A stretch of 64,000 nt of DNA. It comes from Prevotella sp. Its GTDB lineage: Bacteria > Bacteroidota > Bacteroidia > Bacteroidales > Bacteroidaceae. The notes under the pieces are model-generated. The model saw only the letters and a program-made list of their open reading frames with translations, did no database searches and was not told where the DNA came from. Shown here in pieces: positions 17,774-26,450 of this stretch. The stretch lies in NCBI GenBank assembly GCA_017469955.1, contig JAFUFJ010000020.1, positions 62,001 through 126,000 on the forward strand, given 5' to 3'. Each line of letters opens with the position of its first letter. The stretch's first letter is position 1. A program made the translations under genes and the position numbers.

Positions 17774-18772
17774 CTATTGTGCAGCATCCGGCTCTGCCGG
17801 CTCTGCATTCCGCACCTCTTCTGCAGTCTTTCTGCCCCGCGGTTCTTCCATAAACTTCAATAGTTTACCGGTCGAAATGAGGTGTCGGGCTATGGTATCA
17901 AGCATGCCATTGATATATCCGCCGCTCTTAGGGGTGCTGTATATCTTGGCCAACTCTACATATTCGTTGATGGTTACTGAAACGGGGATGTTCGGGAATG
18001 TCATCATTTCAGCGATGGCAATCTGCATGATCACGACGTCCATATAGGCCAAACGCGAGAAGTCCCAGTTGCGTGATGCCTCGCTCATGTAGCGCTGATA
18101 GAGGTCGGCATTCAGGATTGTGGCCCTGAAAAGCTTGCGTGCAAAGTCTCTATCCTCCTCATCTCGATATTCGGGAAGCAGTTCTTGTCGGGAATTATTC
18201 TTCGGGTCGAAGCGCTTGATGGTCTTCAACACGAACGTGTCTACAATCTCTTTATCGTCGTTCCAGTAGAGGCTCTTGTCTTCAAGCAGCTGGTCGATGT
18301 CCTCGTTGTCTTGGATAACCTGCTTGTACAGCTTCCTCCACACCTCGCGATCGGCATCATATGACGAGTCGCTGCTTTCCATATATTCGCGATATACCTG
18401 ACTCTGTTCGATCAGGTTGCATATCTTTCTTACATATTCTATGTCGTCAGACCATGTTGTCTTCTGCTGTTCCTGAAACTCGCAAAGCATCTGATTCTCC
18501 TCCAACTGTGCCGAAAACTTATTGTCAGCGAACTTCATCGAAGGCTCTTCCAGGCCTTCTCTGCGTGCACGCTGGGTGGCTATTTCTACTCTATGACGCT
18601 CTTCCTTGGCAACAGCAACAATGAGTGTGAGGAGGTAATTATACAAATCATATGCTTTCGAGAGGCTGAACAGCAATTCTTTCTCCGCGCTTTCCATGTT
18701 TTTACTGCCGTTCTGATAGTAGGCATAGGTTAACTGGACAATCTTGATACGTATCAGTTCTCTATTTATCAT
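17774..18772 (-). CDS. nusB: Transcription antitermination factor NusB (long form)
   Basis: A 332-aa protein, about twice the length of E. coli NusB. The NusB fold is in the C-terminal half (DRDFARKLFRATILN near residue 210, SRLAYMDVVIMQIAIAEMM near residue 240, NEYVELAKIYSTPKSGGYINGMLDTI near residue 275). The N-terminal 200 residues are helical and charged, which is usual for Bacteroidetes. NusB with NusE acts in rRNA antitermination. It heads the nusB-to-DUF5606 operon. Confidence 0.95.
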   Translation of the reverse strand: MINRELIRIKIVQLTYAYYQNGSKNMESAEKELLFSLSKAYDLYNYLLTLIVAVAKEERHRVEIATQRARREGLEEPSMKFADNKFSAQLEENQMLCEFQEQQKTTWSDDIEYVRKICNLIEQSQVYREYMESSDSSYDADREVWRKLYKQVIQDNEDIDQLLEDKSLYWNDDKEIVDTFVLKTIKRFDPKNNSRQELLPEYRDEEDRDFARKLFRATILNADLYQRYMSEASRNWDFSRLAYMDVVIMQIAIAEMMTFPNIPVSVTINEYVELAKIYSTPKSGGYINGMLDTIARHLISTGKLLKFMEEPRGRKTAEEVRNAEPAEPDAAQ

Positions 18773-18822
18773 GCTGCATATTATTTAAGGGGTTCTACGA
18801 TTCAATTCACCTATTGACACTG

Positions 18823-18854
18823 CAAAATTACGGCATTTCCGCAAAATAACCAAA
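18823..18854 (-). promoter_or_regulatory. nusB operon promoter
   Basis: On the minus strand TTTG at 18854-18851, 20 bp, TAATTTTG at 18830-18823. It gives a leader of about 45 nt before nusB. Confidence 0.65.
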
Positions 18855-19052
18855 AAAACGGGGACAAAAAAGAAAAACATCCGATAATTTCATCACTACA
18901 GACTGCCCCCATGTCCATGCGTGTTCCTGACCCAGCTGCCCCACAACCCGCAACGGCATGCCGCAGGAAGTATCCTCCCGTTTCCCGCAACAGGCAGACA
19001 TTTTTGCCAGAAAGACTACTGAAATGGGGAACAATGCCATTGTCTTTGCAGG

Positions 19053-19113
19053 TAAAAGATGATCTATTGCTGACCAAAAGATGATGTTTTGCCCGGCAAT
19101 AGATCATCTTTTG
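19053..19113. repeat. 22-bp module array, family C (three units)
   Basis: Modules begin at 19053, 19075 and 19097. The first (AAAAGATGATCTATTG) and third (CAATAGATCATCTTTT) are exact reverse complements over 16 bp; the middle unit CAAAAGATGATGTTTTG would form the loop. It lies in the 654-bp gap between the divergent nusB and rplY units. The rest of that gap holds only promoters. Confidence 0.85.
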
Positions 19114-19219
19114 CCCGCAAATGCCTGTGTGTTCTGCCTTGAAACGAGCAGCCTTCTGGACGAAAAACCTGCGGAAACGCGCCGGAAAGTTAAAAGATGT
19201 AAACAAGAAGCACTTTCCC

Positions 19220-19261
19220 TTTGGCAATATTTCAGCCTTTCAAGCTTTCTTCGTACCTTTG
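19220..19261 (+). promoter_or_regulatory. Probable rplY promoter
   Basis: A good -7 box, TACCTTTG, at 19254-19261. The nearest TTTGG (19220) is too far for a standard -33 box, so only the -7 element is firm. It implies a leader of about 160 nt before rplY with no clear structure. Confidence 0.45.
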
Positions 19262-19426
19262 CAGCGCTTTTTTGAGCACATCGTTTGAAGCTAAGGAAGA
19301 AAGTCTGCCAAGAGCGTGTTTCAGATTCACTTTTCAGCGACTTTCCGCCTTACGACAGTGTGATGGCGAATTAAGGCAATTAATGAACATTATTAACAAC
19401 TTAATTTAGAGTAACACAACAAAATC

Positions 19427-20014
19427 ATGAAACAGATCAGCGTATCAGGCCAGAAGCGCGAAACTGTAGGCAAGAAGGCCTCAAAGCTTCTGCGTAAGGA
19501 AGGACTTGTTCCTTGCAACCTTTACGGCATTGCCGACGAAGCATTGTCATTCGCAGTACCAGCAGCCGACCTTCGCAAGGTAGTCTACACGCCTCACGTG
19601 TATGTAGTAGAACTGAACATCGACGGAGAGCAGCACCTCGCAGTGATGAAGGAGCTGCAGTTCCATCCGGTAAGCGATGCTCTGCTCCACATCGACTTCC
19701 TCGAAGTTATCGACGGAAAGCCCATCACCATCGGTATTCCCGTTAAGCTCAACGGCTTGGCACAGGGTGTTCGCGACGGTGGTAAGATCAATCTTGCCGT
19801 TCGCAAGCTTGATGTCAAGGCTCCTTACAAGCAAATTCCCGAGACACTTGAGATCGATGTTACCAACCTCCAGCTCGGAAAGAGCATCAAAGTCGGCCAG
19901 CTTCAGTTCGAAGGACTTGAGCTTGTCACCTCACCTGAGGTTGTTGTATGCTCTGTGAAGGCTACACGTGCATCTCGCTCTGCAGCCGCAGCAGCTGAAG
20001 CCGCAGCTCAGTAA
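19427..20014 (+). CDS. rplY: 50S ribosomal protein L25/general stress protein Ctc
   Basis: A 195-aa long-form L25 (bL25) that binds 5S rRNA. The N-terminal L25 domain shows [20 protein letters not shown] and [16 protein letters not shown]. The C-terminal TL5 domain (residues about 95-180) is followed by an Ala-rich end. The gene order rplY-pth is common in bacteria and is kept here, with a structured spacer between the two. Confidence 0.96.
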   Translation: MKQISVSGQKRETVGKKASKLLRKEGLVPCNLYGIADEALSFAVPAADLRKVVYTPHVYVVELNIDGEQHLAVMKELQFHPVSDALLHIDFLEVIDGKPITIGIPVKLNGLAQGVRDGGKINLAVRKLDVKAPYKQIPETLEIDVTNLQLGKSIKVGQLQFEGLELVTSPEVVVCSVKATRASRSAAAAAEAAAQ

Positions 20015-20026
20015 TCAAAAGCAAAG

Positions 20027-20121
20027 AGCCCCTTCCCCAACACTTTTCCTGGGAATCGCGTCGCCGATCCGCCATGCGGACGCCGGCCTTTCCTGACGAA
20101 AGCAGTACTGGGGAAGGGGCT
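20027..20121 (+). terminator. Long stem-loop between rplY and pth
   Basis: AGCCCCTTCCCC (20027-20038) and GGGGAAGGGGCT (20110-20121) are perfectly complementary over 12 bp, and the 71-nt interior folds further (CCGC/GCGG and GCGT/ACGC near 20058-20084). A CU-rich tract follows. It ends 9 bp before the pth ATG, so it could be a leaky terminator or control pth translation. Confidence 0.6.
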
Positions 20122-20130
20122 TCTTCTATT

Positions 20131-20751
20131 ATGGACAAATATCTTATCGTAGGTTTAGGCAATCCCGGTAGCGAATATGCGCTAACCCGCCACAACACCG
20201 GGTTTATGGTTGTCGACGCGTTTGCCCGCAAAGCCGGCGTCGATTTCCAAGACAAGCGCTATGGATTCGTGGCAGAAACGTCGGTAAAGGGCCGGAAAGT
20301 ATTCCTGCTCAAACCGACCACTTACATGAATCTTTCTGGCAATGCCGTGCGTTATTGGCTCAACAAGGAGAACATAGACCTGAGCCGGCTGCTCGTGATT
20401 TCTGACGAAGTAGCCCTGCCATTGGGCTCATTCCGCCTGAAAGCCAACGGTTCAAATGGCGGACATAACGGGCTTGGGCACATCCAACAGCTCATCGGTC
20501 AGCAGTATGCAAGGCTGAGAATGGGCATAGGAAACGACTTTCCAAGGGGCATGCAGGTAGACTGGGTGCTCGGGAAGTACACGGAAGAAGAACTTGAAGT
20601 CTTACAGCCGGCCATCAATCATGCCGTCAATATCATCACGAGTTTTGTGCTTGCAGGCATTGACATCACGATGAACCAGTTCAACAAGCTGGGAAAAGGC
20701 GTACAGAACAAGCCCGACAACACTCCGGAAGGCAAAGAAAAAGAGGAATAA
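20131..20751 (+). CDS. pth: Peptidyl-tRNA hydrolase
   Basis: About 206 aa. It frees tRNA from stalled peptidyl-tRNA. The catalytic and conserved motifs are [18 protein letters not shown] near residue 8 (with the His), [13 protein letters not shown] near residue 68 and [18 protein letters not shown] near residue 108. I chose the ATG at 20131 because the family begins directly at this point and an upstream start would lie inside the stem-loop. Its stop is 3 bp before the S4-domain gene. The C-terminal tail is polar and rich in Lys and Glu. Confidence 0.97.
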   Translation: MDKYLIVGLGNPGSEYALTRHNTGFMVVDAFARKAGVDFQDKRYGFVAETSVKGRKVFLLKPTTYMNLSGNAVRYWLNKENIDLSRLLVISDEVALPLGSFRLKANGSNGGHNGLGHIQQLIGQQYARLRMGIGNDFPRGMQVDWVLGKYTEEELEVLQPAINHAVNIITSFVLAGIDITMNQFNKLGKGVQNKPDNTPEGKEKEE

Positions 20752-20754
20752 GGC

Positions 20755-21183
20755 ATGCAGGATACAGCTCGCATAGACAAGTGGCTTTGGGCAGCACGCA
20801 TCTTCAAGACGCGCTCTATTGCTGCCGATGCCATCAAGAACGGTCGTGTCACCATCGGTGGAGTCAACGTGAAGCCGAGCAGACTCGTCAAGGCCGGCGA
20901 GGTGATTGACGTCAAGAAACCGCCTGTCACCTACTCTTTCCGCGTCTTGAAGACCATCGAGCAACGCGTCGGAGCGAAGCTTGTTCCCGAGGTTCTGGAA
21001 AATGTCACCGATCCAAAGCAGTACGAACTTCTGGAGATGGCTCGCATCAGCGGCTTTGTTGACAGAGCAAGAGGCACGGGAAGGCCCACGAAAAAGGAGC
21101 GCCGGGCCATCGACTCGTTCACTGATCCCGCGTTCTTCGGCTTTGAAGACGAATTTGATTTTTTCGACGATGATGACGAATAA
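20755..21183 (+). CDS. S4-domain RNA-binding protein (Hsp15/RlbA-like)
   Basis: A 142-aa protein. The N-terminal S4 domain (RIDKWLWAARIFKTRSIAADAIKNGRV) is like heat-shock protein 15, which binds 50S subunits carrying stalled nascent chains. The C-terminus is strongly acidic (DEFDFFDDDDE). The gene lies 3 bp after pth, whose product also deals with stalled peptidyl-tRNA, so a joint role in ribosome rescue is plausible. Confidence 0.88.
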   Translation: MQDTARIDKWLWAARIFKTRSIAADAIKNGRVTIGGVNVKPSRLVKAGEVIDVKKPPVTYSFRVLKTIEQRVGAKLVPEVLENVTDPKQYELLEMARISGFVDRARGTGRPTKKERRAIDSFTDPAFFGFEDEFDFFDDDDE

Positions 21184-21206
21184 CAGCCATTGACGGCTGC
21201 ATCAAA

Positions 21207-21238
21207 GAAGGGAAAGGACAGCCTTTCCCTTCTTTTTT
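21207..21238 (+). terminator. Intrinsic terminator after the S4-domain gene
   Basis: GAAGGGAAAGG (21207-21217) pairs perfectly with CCTTTCCCTTC (21222-21232), followed by six T. Confidence 0.92.
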
Positions 21239-21310
21239 CATATGGTTTCCGGCTGAGTTGCAGGCGGTTCTGCCAGGAAACCCTTTCGTTTTCTCCTGAT
21301 AAAGGTGCTG

Positions 21311-22396
21311 CTATCCCTCACGAAGGAAGTCGAGAGCCTCGCAGATGTCTGCGTCAGTCGCGGTTTGATTGGTGTGTACCTCGCCGATGTCCGACAGCAG
21401 CGTGAAGTTGATTTGCCCTCCTTGATTCTTCTTGTCGTGCCTCATCAGCTCCAGCAGGCGGGGATATTCGTCGCAGCTGAGTGCCGGAACTGCTCCATAA
21501 TGCTCTTTGATGAAGCGTACTGTCTGGCGCATTTTTTCTGCAGGAAAGCCACGTTTCACACTCGACAAGTACAGCTCACACACCAATCCATAGGCCACTG
21601 CATAGCCGTGGAGAAGAGGCTTTTTCCGGGAAGCCGGCGTCTTTGCCGTCGCGTTTCCCTGCGGTTCCATGCTCCAACTCTCAATGGCATGGCCGACGGT
21701 ATGTCCCAAGTTCAGGGCCTTGCGTATGCCATGTTCGTGAGGATCCTCAGTGACGATGCGCTCTTTCACGGCGATTGATGCCGAGAGCATGGAGGAAAGA
21801 GCCTTCCAATCGGGGTTTTCGATGTCGAATTTCAGCAGTTCCGACCATGTTGAAAGGTCACTGATCAGCCCGTGTTTCAGCATCTCTGCATACCCTGAAA
21901 GCAGGTTTTCGCGATCGAGTGTCTTCAGGAATTGTGTGCTGACGATGACGCTTCGCGCCTCGCAAAACGTTCCCACCTCGTTCTTCAGTCCGCCGAAGTT
22001 GATGCCAGTCTTTCCTCCTACCGAGGCGTCAACCATCGACAACAGGGTCGTAGGCACGTTGACAAAGGCGATGCCTCGCTTGAATGTCGAGGCTGCAAAA
22101 CCGCCCAAGTCGGTCACCATGCCACCGCCTAAGCAGACGAGCAGCGAGTAACGTGTGGCACCTCCCTGCTGCAATCCCTGCCAAACGTGGCTCAATGTGG
22201 ACAGCGTCTTGTTGCTGTCACCGGCAGGAATCACTATCTTGCGAGCCTTTTCCATACCCTTGACGCTGCTCACGAGGGGCCAGCAAAGGCGTTGGGTGGT
22301 AGTGTCGACCAACAGAAACACGCCGTCATAGCCTGTTCCGACAGCTTCCTGTAGCGACGAAGCCACATCTTCCGTTATCAAAATCCTCTGTTCCAT
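21311..22396 (-). CDS. aroB: 3-dehydroquinate synthase
   Basis: About 361 aa. It converts DAHP to 3-dehydroquinate in the shikimate pathway, using NAD and a divalent metal. Visible motifs include LVCLGGGMVTDLGGFAASTFKRG near residue 85, the VPTTLLSMVDASVGGKTGIN segment near residue 110, and metal ligands in EMLKHGLI and LNLGHTVGHAIE. The reading frame continues upstream, but the family starts near MEQRILITEDV; a -7 box-like TATCTTTG on the minus strand at 22530-22523 also lies inside the extended frame, so I set the ATG at 22396. Confidence 0.95.
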   Translation of the reverse strand: MEQRILITEDVASSLQEAVGTGYDGVFLLVDTTTQRLCWPLVSSVKGMEKARKIVIPAGDSNKTLSTLSHVWQGLQQGGATRYSLLVCLGGGMVTDLGGFAASTFKRGIAFVNVPTTLLSMVDASVGGKTGINFGGLKNEVGTFCEARSVIVSTQFLKTLDRENLLSGYAEMLKHGLISDLSTWSELLKFDIENPDWKALSSMLSASIAVKERIVTEDPHEHGIRKALNLGHTVGHAIESWSMEPQGNATAKTPASRKKPLLHGYAVAYGLVCELYLSSVKRGFPAEKMRQTVRFIKEHYGAVPALSCDEYPRLLELMRHDKKNQGGQINFTLLSDIGEVHTNQTATDADICEALDFLREG

Positions 22397-22620
22397 ATCG
22401 CACCCGGTTGCTCCATAGGTTATATTATAATAAGGTGTGCCGGCCGCACCCCTGCCCTTTCTGGCCGGCAACGGCAAGCCTCTTCGGACGTGACTGTCCG
22501 GACTTTTCCGCTTCGGCCGATGCAAAGATAAGGAAAACATTGCACATTCAGGCTGTTTTTCAAAACATTAACGCATTTCATCGGCCAGACACATAAGGGA
22601 GATAGACCGGCCTGCGGTCT

Positions 22621-22708
22621 GAGAAGTCTGCCCTTTCATGCCTGTACATCTATGGTGTATGAAGCATACCAGCAAGATGTATGGAGTGTACATCACAGAT
22701 GTATGGAG
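22621..22708. repeat. 22-bp module array, hybrid A + three B units; left 66-bp inverted repeat
   Basis: An A-type module (GAGAAGTCT...) begins at 22621, and B modules follow at 22643, 22665 and 22687, all 22 bp apart. Bases 22621-22686 recur inverted at 25128-25193 with 65 of 66 identical. The 401-bp gap (22397-22797) holds only this array and a terminator. Confidence 0.9.
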
Positions 22709-22754
22709 CTGAAACCTGAGCGTTCAAGGCCGGAAGATGCGGCGACATGAGGAC

Positions 22755-22791
22755 AAAAGAGGGAGACTGCCGTCGATGTGCCGTCTCCCTC
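22755..22791 (-). terminator. Intrinsic terminator of the AspT-type operon
   Basis: GAGGGAGAC (22759-22767) pairs with GTCTCCCTC (22783-22791); on the minus strand four U follow. It lies 7 bp past the stop of the 36-aa gene. Confidence 0.75.
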
Positions 22792-22797
22792 TCGCTC

Positions 22798-22908
22798 TTA
22801 ATTGTTCTGTTTCTGTTGTTCCTCAGCCTCTTTGTAGTGGAGGAACGTCACCACTCCGTAAGCAAGCAGGCCAAGGATGACGACATCAATCATTAGCATT
22901 TGAATCAT
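22798..22908 (-). CDS. Small membrane protein (36 aa) downstream of the AspT-type transporter
   Basis: The reading frame encodes 36 residues: a hydrophobic helix (MLMIDVVILGLLAYGVV) and a short charged tail (HYKEAEEQQKQ). The start ATG is at 22908, 71 bp after the transporter stop, and a terminator follows at once, so it is inside the same unit. I know no family for it. It is a candidate small subunit of the transporter; its composition and placement favour a real gene, but nothing more is proven. Confidence 0.6.
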   Translation of the reverse strand: MIQMLMIDVVILGLLAYGVVTFLHYKEAEEQQKQNN

Positions 22909-22979
22909 ATTCTTATTAGTTTATTGGTTTGAAATTCTCTAAAAACACCTCTGAAAGCCTTCGGCTGCGGTGGCGCTTC

Positions 22980-24704
22980 TTAGCATAACGCCAGGACAAG
23001 CACCTGGATGCTGACGATGCGCAGCAACATGGCAAGCGGATAAACGTCCAGATAGGCCACGGCAGAGGCATCGCATGGTGCCGATTCGCGTGCGTAGGCA
23101 AGTGCAGGAGGGTTGGTGTTTGCTCCGGCAAGCGTTCCGAAAACCGTATAGAGATTGAGCCCGAACACCAGTTTTCCCACTACCCCACCGACAAGTATCG
23201 GCACTACCGTCATCAACAGGCCATAGCCCATCCAGCGAAGTCCCTCGCTGCTTAAGGCCACACTGGCAAAGGCGCTGCCCGACTCAAGGCCCACACATGC
23301 CAGAAAAATGCATATCCCCACCTCTCTGATCATCATGTTTGCCGACACCGTGTTATAGGTTATCAGCCTACAGCGGGGGCCGAAGCAGCCCAGAAGAATG
23401 GCTGCGATCAGCGGGCCTCCTGTCATTCCAAGCTTCAACGGATGGTCCAAGCCCGGCAGATAGAGCGGAATGTTGCCCAGCACACAGCCCAGAACAATGC
23501 CAAGAAAGATGGGTATCAGGTTGGGAGCATTCAAGTTCTTCATCTGATTTCCGAGCTGCTTCTCGGCATGATTGACGGCCAGTTCGGTCCCGACAACAGT
23601 CAGTCTATCCCCTATTTGCAGGCGAAGATGAGGCATGGCCATCAATTCTTCTCCCGAACGAAACACCCGAGTCACGTTGGCTCCGAAGCGCAATCTGATG
23701 TGGAGTTGGGCTATTGTCTTCCCGTTGATCTCAGGTCTCGTGATCAGAATCGACCGCGATACAGGGCTATTGTCGCACGTAAGCCAGTCGGTTTCGAGCG
23801 CTTCGCCGAAGATAGCCGTCACGGCTTCGATGTCGTTGGGTGCCGCTGTTACCAGCATTTCGTCGTTCAGGCAGAACACAGTACGGCCGTTTGGCGAGAA
23901 GGACACAGCGGATTCTGCCTGTGAATCCTTTTCCTGGACGCCGTCAACGGCCTGCTTTCTCTTCAAAAGCGACACCACAAAGTCGCGTTCAACGATGTCG
24001 CGAACCTCCTTTAAGGTTCTGCCTACGATCTGCTGATTGGTGACTTTTACCGAAAAAGGCCTGATGCCGCCACTCTCATGCGCCTTACTTTCCTGACGAG
24101 CCACAGCCACTTCACGCCTGGCATCGACGCGCAACACGTAGCGCAAGACCACAAACGAGAAGATGACTCCTGCAACTCCTGCCGGATAGGCCACCGCATA
24201 GCCCAGTACTATCGAAGGTCTTTCTTCGCCATACAGGCTGCGACAAGCCTGTTCGGCAGCTCCCAAGCCAGGCGTATTGGTGACGGCTCCCGAGAGAATG
24301 CCTGCGAGTGTAGGGGCATCAATGTCGGTCAAGGCGTAGATATTGAGTGCCACCAAAATGCTCAACAGCACCACTCCCGAGGCTAACACAGTGAGCACCA
24401 GCCCCTCTTTGCGAAACGAAGCACAGAATCCCGGGGCCACCTGAAGACCTATACTGTAGACAAAAAGTATCAGAGCAAACTCCTTCATGAAGCCCGATAG
24501 CATGCTGTCTATGCCAAGACCGAAGTAACTGAAGAGCAGACCGACAAACAACACCCAGACCAAACCTGTCGGAATACGCCCTATTTTGATCTTTCCCAAG
24601 ACCAGTCCCGACAGAACTACCAGCGACAAGACTACCACCGAACGGACGATAGTGTCGCCAGAGAACGAGAATATTTCGGCAAGAATGCCGTCCGAAAGTA
24701 CCAT
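22980..24704 (-). CDS. AspT/YidE-type transporter with two RCK_C domains
   Basis: About 574 aa. Two hydrophobic halves (residues about 10-180 and 395-570), each with about five to six helices, flank a cytosolic region with two TrkA/RCK C-terminal domains (FSVKVTNQQIVGRTLKEVRD near residue 225; ILITRPEINGKTIAQLHIR near residue 310). This is the aspartate:alanine exchanger family layout (YidE/YbjL duplication). The repeated motif GILSGAVTNTPGLGAAEQA in the first half and GTLAGANTNPPALAYA in the second are the family's substrate-path loops. The ATG at 24704 lies 41 bp after a 28-codon gene; the frame is open far upstream but covers that gene. Confidence 0.9.
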   Translation of the reverse strand: MVLSDGILAEIFSFSGDTIVRSVVVLSLVVLSGLVLGKIKIGRIPTGLVWVLFVGLLFSYFGLGIDSMLSGFMKEFALILFVYSIGLQVAPGFCASFRKEGLVLTVLASGVVLLSILVALNIYALTDIDAPTLAGILSGAVTNTPGLGAAEQACRSLYGEERPSIVLGYAVAYPAGVAGVIFSFVVLRYVLRVDARREVAVARQESKAHESGGIRPFSVKVTNQQIVGRTLKEVRDIVERDFVVSLLKRKQAVDGVQEKDSQAESAVSFSPNGRTVFCLNDEMLVTAAPNDIEAVTAIFGEALETDWLTCDNSPVSRSILITRPEINGKTIAQLHIRLRFGANVTRVFRSGEELMAMPHLRLQIGDRLTVVGTELAVNHAEKQLGNQMKNLNAPNLIPIFLGIVLGCVLGNIPLYLPGLDHPLKLGMTGGPLIAAILLGCFGPRCRLITYNTVSANMMIREVGICIFLACVGLESGSAFASVALSSEGLRWMGYGLLMTVVPILVGGVVGKLVFGLNLYTVFGTLAGANTNPPALAYARESAPCDASAVAYLDVYPLAMLLRIVSIQVLVLALC

Positions 24705-24745
24705 TTCCCGACTTAATAAAGATATCGCGCGAGACACACCGGCCG

Positions 24746-24832
24746 TCAGGCCTTGTGTTCGTTGTATCGAATCAGGCACATGACGCCCACCACGGCCAGC
24801 ACTATTTCGGCTGCAAGAACATAAATCTCCAT
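24746..24832 (-). CDS. Small membrane protein (28 aa) upstream of the AspT-type transporter
   Basis: A 28-residue frame, MEIYVLAAEIVLAVVGVMCL then IRYNEHKA: one transmembrane helix with a short basic tail. It starts just below a TACCTTTG box (24875-24882 on the minus strand) and ends 41 bp before the transporter ATG. A similar single-helix frame follows the transporter. It may be a small subunit or a leader peptide. No homologue is known to me. Confidence 0.6.
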   Translation of the reverse strand: MEIYVLAAEIVLAVVGVMCLIRYNEHKA

Positions 24833-24874
24833 AGTCTTTCTCCTTGTTTGATGTTGAACAATCGGTTTCGAGGG

Positions 24875-24882
24875 CAAAGGTA
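24875..24882 (-). promoter_or_regulatory. -7 box of the AspT-type operon
   Basis: On the minus strand TACCTTTG at 24882-24875, about 43 bp before the 28-aa gene. No convincing -33 TTTG was found at the usual spacing. The remainder of the 493-bp gap (24833-25325) has only the B-family array and the LysR promoter. Confidence 0.45.
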
Positions 24883-25108
24883 CTGCGGGGAAACGGTTGC
24901 CGGAAGCCGTGGCAATGGTTTGTTTCGAAAGCAGGTACAGGTGTTGCCGATAGCCGGACACAGTCAGTTTCCCTGCCTGAACGGCACCGACTGTGGGGTA
25001 CATTCCCCACCCTTCCGCGACACATCAGAAAGGCATGCAGGGATGAATGGAACGGATTGTCACAGAACAAGATGGCCGGCGCCACTGGAAATCCGGCCCT
25101 TTCCCGTC

Positions 25109-25193
25109 TGTACATCTGCCATGTATGCTCCATACATCATGCTGGTATGCTTCATACACCATAGATGTACAGGCATGAAAGGGCAGACTTCTC
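25109..25193. repeat. 22-bp module array, three B units + A unit (inverted); right 66-bp inverted repeat
   Basis: B modules begin at 25109, 25131 and 25153; an A-type module (inverted GAGAAGTCTGCCC) ends at 25193. On the reverse strand the order and spacing copy the array at 22621-22708. It lies between the divergent AspT-type operon and the LysR gene. Confidence 0.9.
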
Positions 25194-25283
25194 GCCGGCA
25201 TACCTGACCGAAGACAGGAGGGAAGGCCGTCAGTCATTGGGAAAACCGATATCAGCTATTGGAACAAACGTTGGCAAACAGGA

Positions 25284-25312
25284 TTTGTTTCGGGCAAAAA
25301 TCAGTAATTTTG
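25284..25312 (+). promoter_or_regulatory. LysR-gene promoter
   Basis: TTTG at 25284-25287, 17 bp, TAATTTTG at 25305-25312. The predicted start near 25319 favours the LysR ATG at 25335, though 25326 remains possible. Confidence 0.55.
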
Positions 25313-25334
25313 CAGCAGATTTACAATGATAACC

Positions 25335-26243
25335 ATGGAACTAAGACAACTCCGATATTTTGTAAAGGTGGCCGAGACGCTCAACTTCTCGGATGCAAGC
25401 AAGCAGCTTTTCATCACCCAGAGCACCCTTTCCCAGCAGATCAGCAACATGGAAAAGGAGCTCGGACAGCAGCTTTTCATGCGAAACAGCCATGAAGTGC
25501 TGCTCACAGAGGCCGGCCAAACGCTCCTGCCTCATGCCCGTGAAACCCTCAACAAGGCCAGCAACTGCATCAACAGCCTGCAAGAACTTAAGGGAATGAT
25601 GACCGGAGAACTGAATATCGGCGTAACATTCTCGTTTTGTGCCATCGTGCGTGAGGCGCTCATCAGTTTCCTAAAAAAGTATCCTCGCGTAAAAATGAAC
25701 GTCGTCTACTCGCCCATGAACGAGCTGCTTCAGTCCATGTTACGCCATGAACTCGACCTTGTGCTGGCCTTCAGGCCCACCCAACGCGACTCGCGCATTG
25801 AGAGTCATGTGCTGTTCAACAACCGACTTGCAGCCGTAGTCAGGCAGGGTCACACCCTGGCACGGCAGTCTTCAGTCACACTCGAACAACTCAAGCGCTA
25901 CGACTTGGTGCTCCCGGCCATCGGCCTGCAGGCCAGAAATGCCTTTGAACGCATACTCGAAGGCACGGGAATCCACTTTGAAGCCAAGGCCGAAATGAAT
26001 AATGTCGACATGCTTTTCAAGGTCATCCGCGAAAGCAACTATGTCACTATATTGTCAGAATCGACAGCCATCGACGAGCCAGACCTAAAGGCTGTCATCC
26101 TCGATGCACCGGCCAACGACATGGAAGGGTGCATACACTTGCTGAGAAACGCCTATGTGAAAACCTCGGCCAAGGAGTTTATCCACCAGCTTGTGCAGTC
26201 GACTGCAGTCTACAAAAATACTTTTTTCAGCGACTTCGGCTGA
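25335..26243 (+). CDS. LysR-family transcriptional regulator
   Basis: About 302 aa. The N-terminal winged HTH is clear (MELRQLRYFVKVAETLNFSD, then ASKQLFITQSTLSQQISNME), followed by the effector-binding periplasmic-like domain (residues about 90-290). Such regulators sense a small molecule, for example an amino acid or a redox state. The gene is divergent from the AspT-type operon, with a repeat array between them, so it may control the transporter. An ATG at 25326 is an alternative start. Confidence 0.92.
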   Translation: MELRQLRYFVKVAETLNFSDASKQLFITQSTLSQQISNMEKELGQQLFMRNSHEVLLTEAGQTLLPHARETLNKASNCINSLQELKGMMTGELNIGVTFSFCAIVREALISFLKKYPRVKMNVVYSPMNELLQSMLRHELDLVLAFRPTQRDSRIESHVLFNNRLAAVVRQGHTLARQSSVTLEQLKRYDLVLPAIGLQARNAFERILEGTGIHFEAKAEMNNVDMLFKVIRESNYVTILSESTAIDEPDLKAVILDAPANDMEGCIHLLRNAYVKTSAKEFIHQLVQSTAVYKNTFFSDFG

Positions 26244-26320
26244 CATTCCAACCCACACCGCACACCCGCCACAGCCTGAAACCATCCTGACAAACACGAG
26301 CCACATAAGCATCGAAAGGA

Positions 26321-26350
26321 AAAACTGAATTGAAAAACATTCAGTTTTTT
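26321..26350 (+). terminator. Intrinsic terminator after the LysR gene
   Basis: AAAACTGAAT (26321-26330) pairs perfectly with ATTCAGTTTT (26339-26348), ending in a run of T. Confidence 0.85.
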
Positions 26351-26450
26351 TCGCAGCCAATTAAACCGAACATCGTTTGTCGCGTCAAACTCTATGTAAA
26401 AAGACTTTTTCAGTACAGAATTAATCACCACTTGTATATATACAATCAGG

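Larger units (their letters stand above)
22621..25193. other. 2.6-kb segment bounded by 66-bp inverted repeats
   Basis: Left repeat 22621-22686 and right repeat 25128-25193 match in opposite orientation, with one mismatch (A versus T at 22675). The segment holds the 28-aa, AspT-type and 36-aa genes. Such arms can support inversion by homologous recombination. No recombinase is encoded within or beside it. Confidence 0.85.

Noticed and set aside
24705..25133. Extension of the AspT-type transporter by about 143 residues
   Set aside because: The added part is hydrophilic low-quality sequence, overlaps the 28-aa frame and a -7 box, and enters the repeat array.
22621..25193. The 22-bp arrays as CRISPR arrays
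   Set aside because: The units follow one another directly, with only 3-5 bp between palindromes and no unique spacers of 30 bp or more; no cas gene is present.
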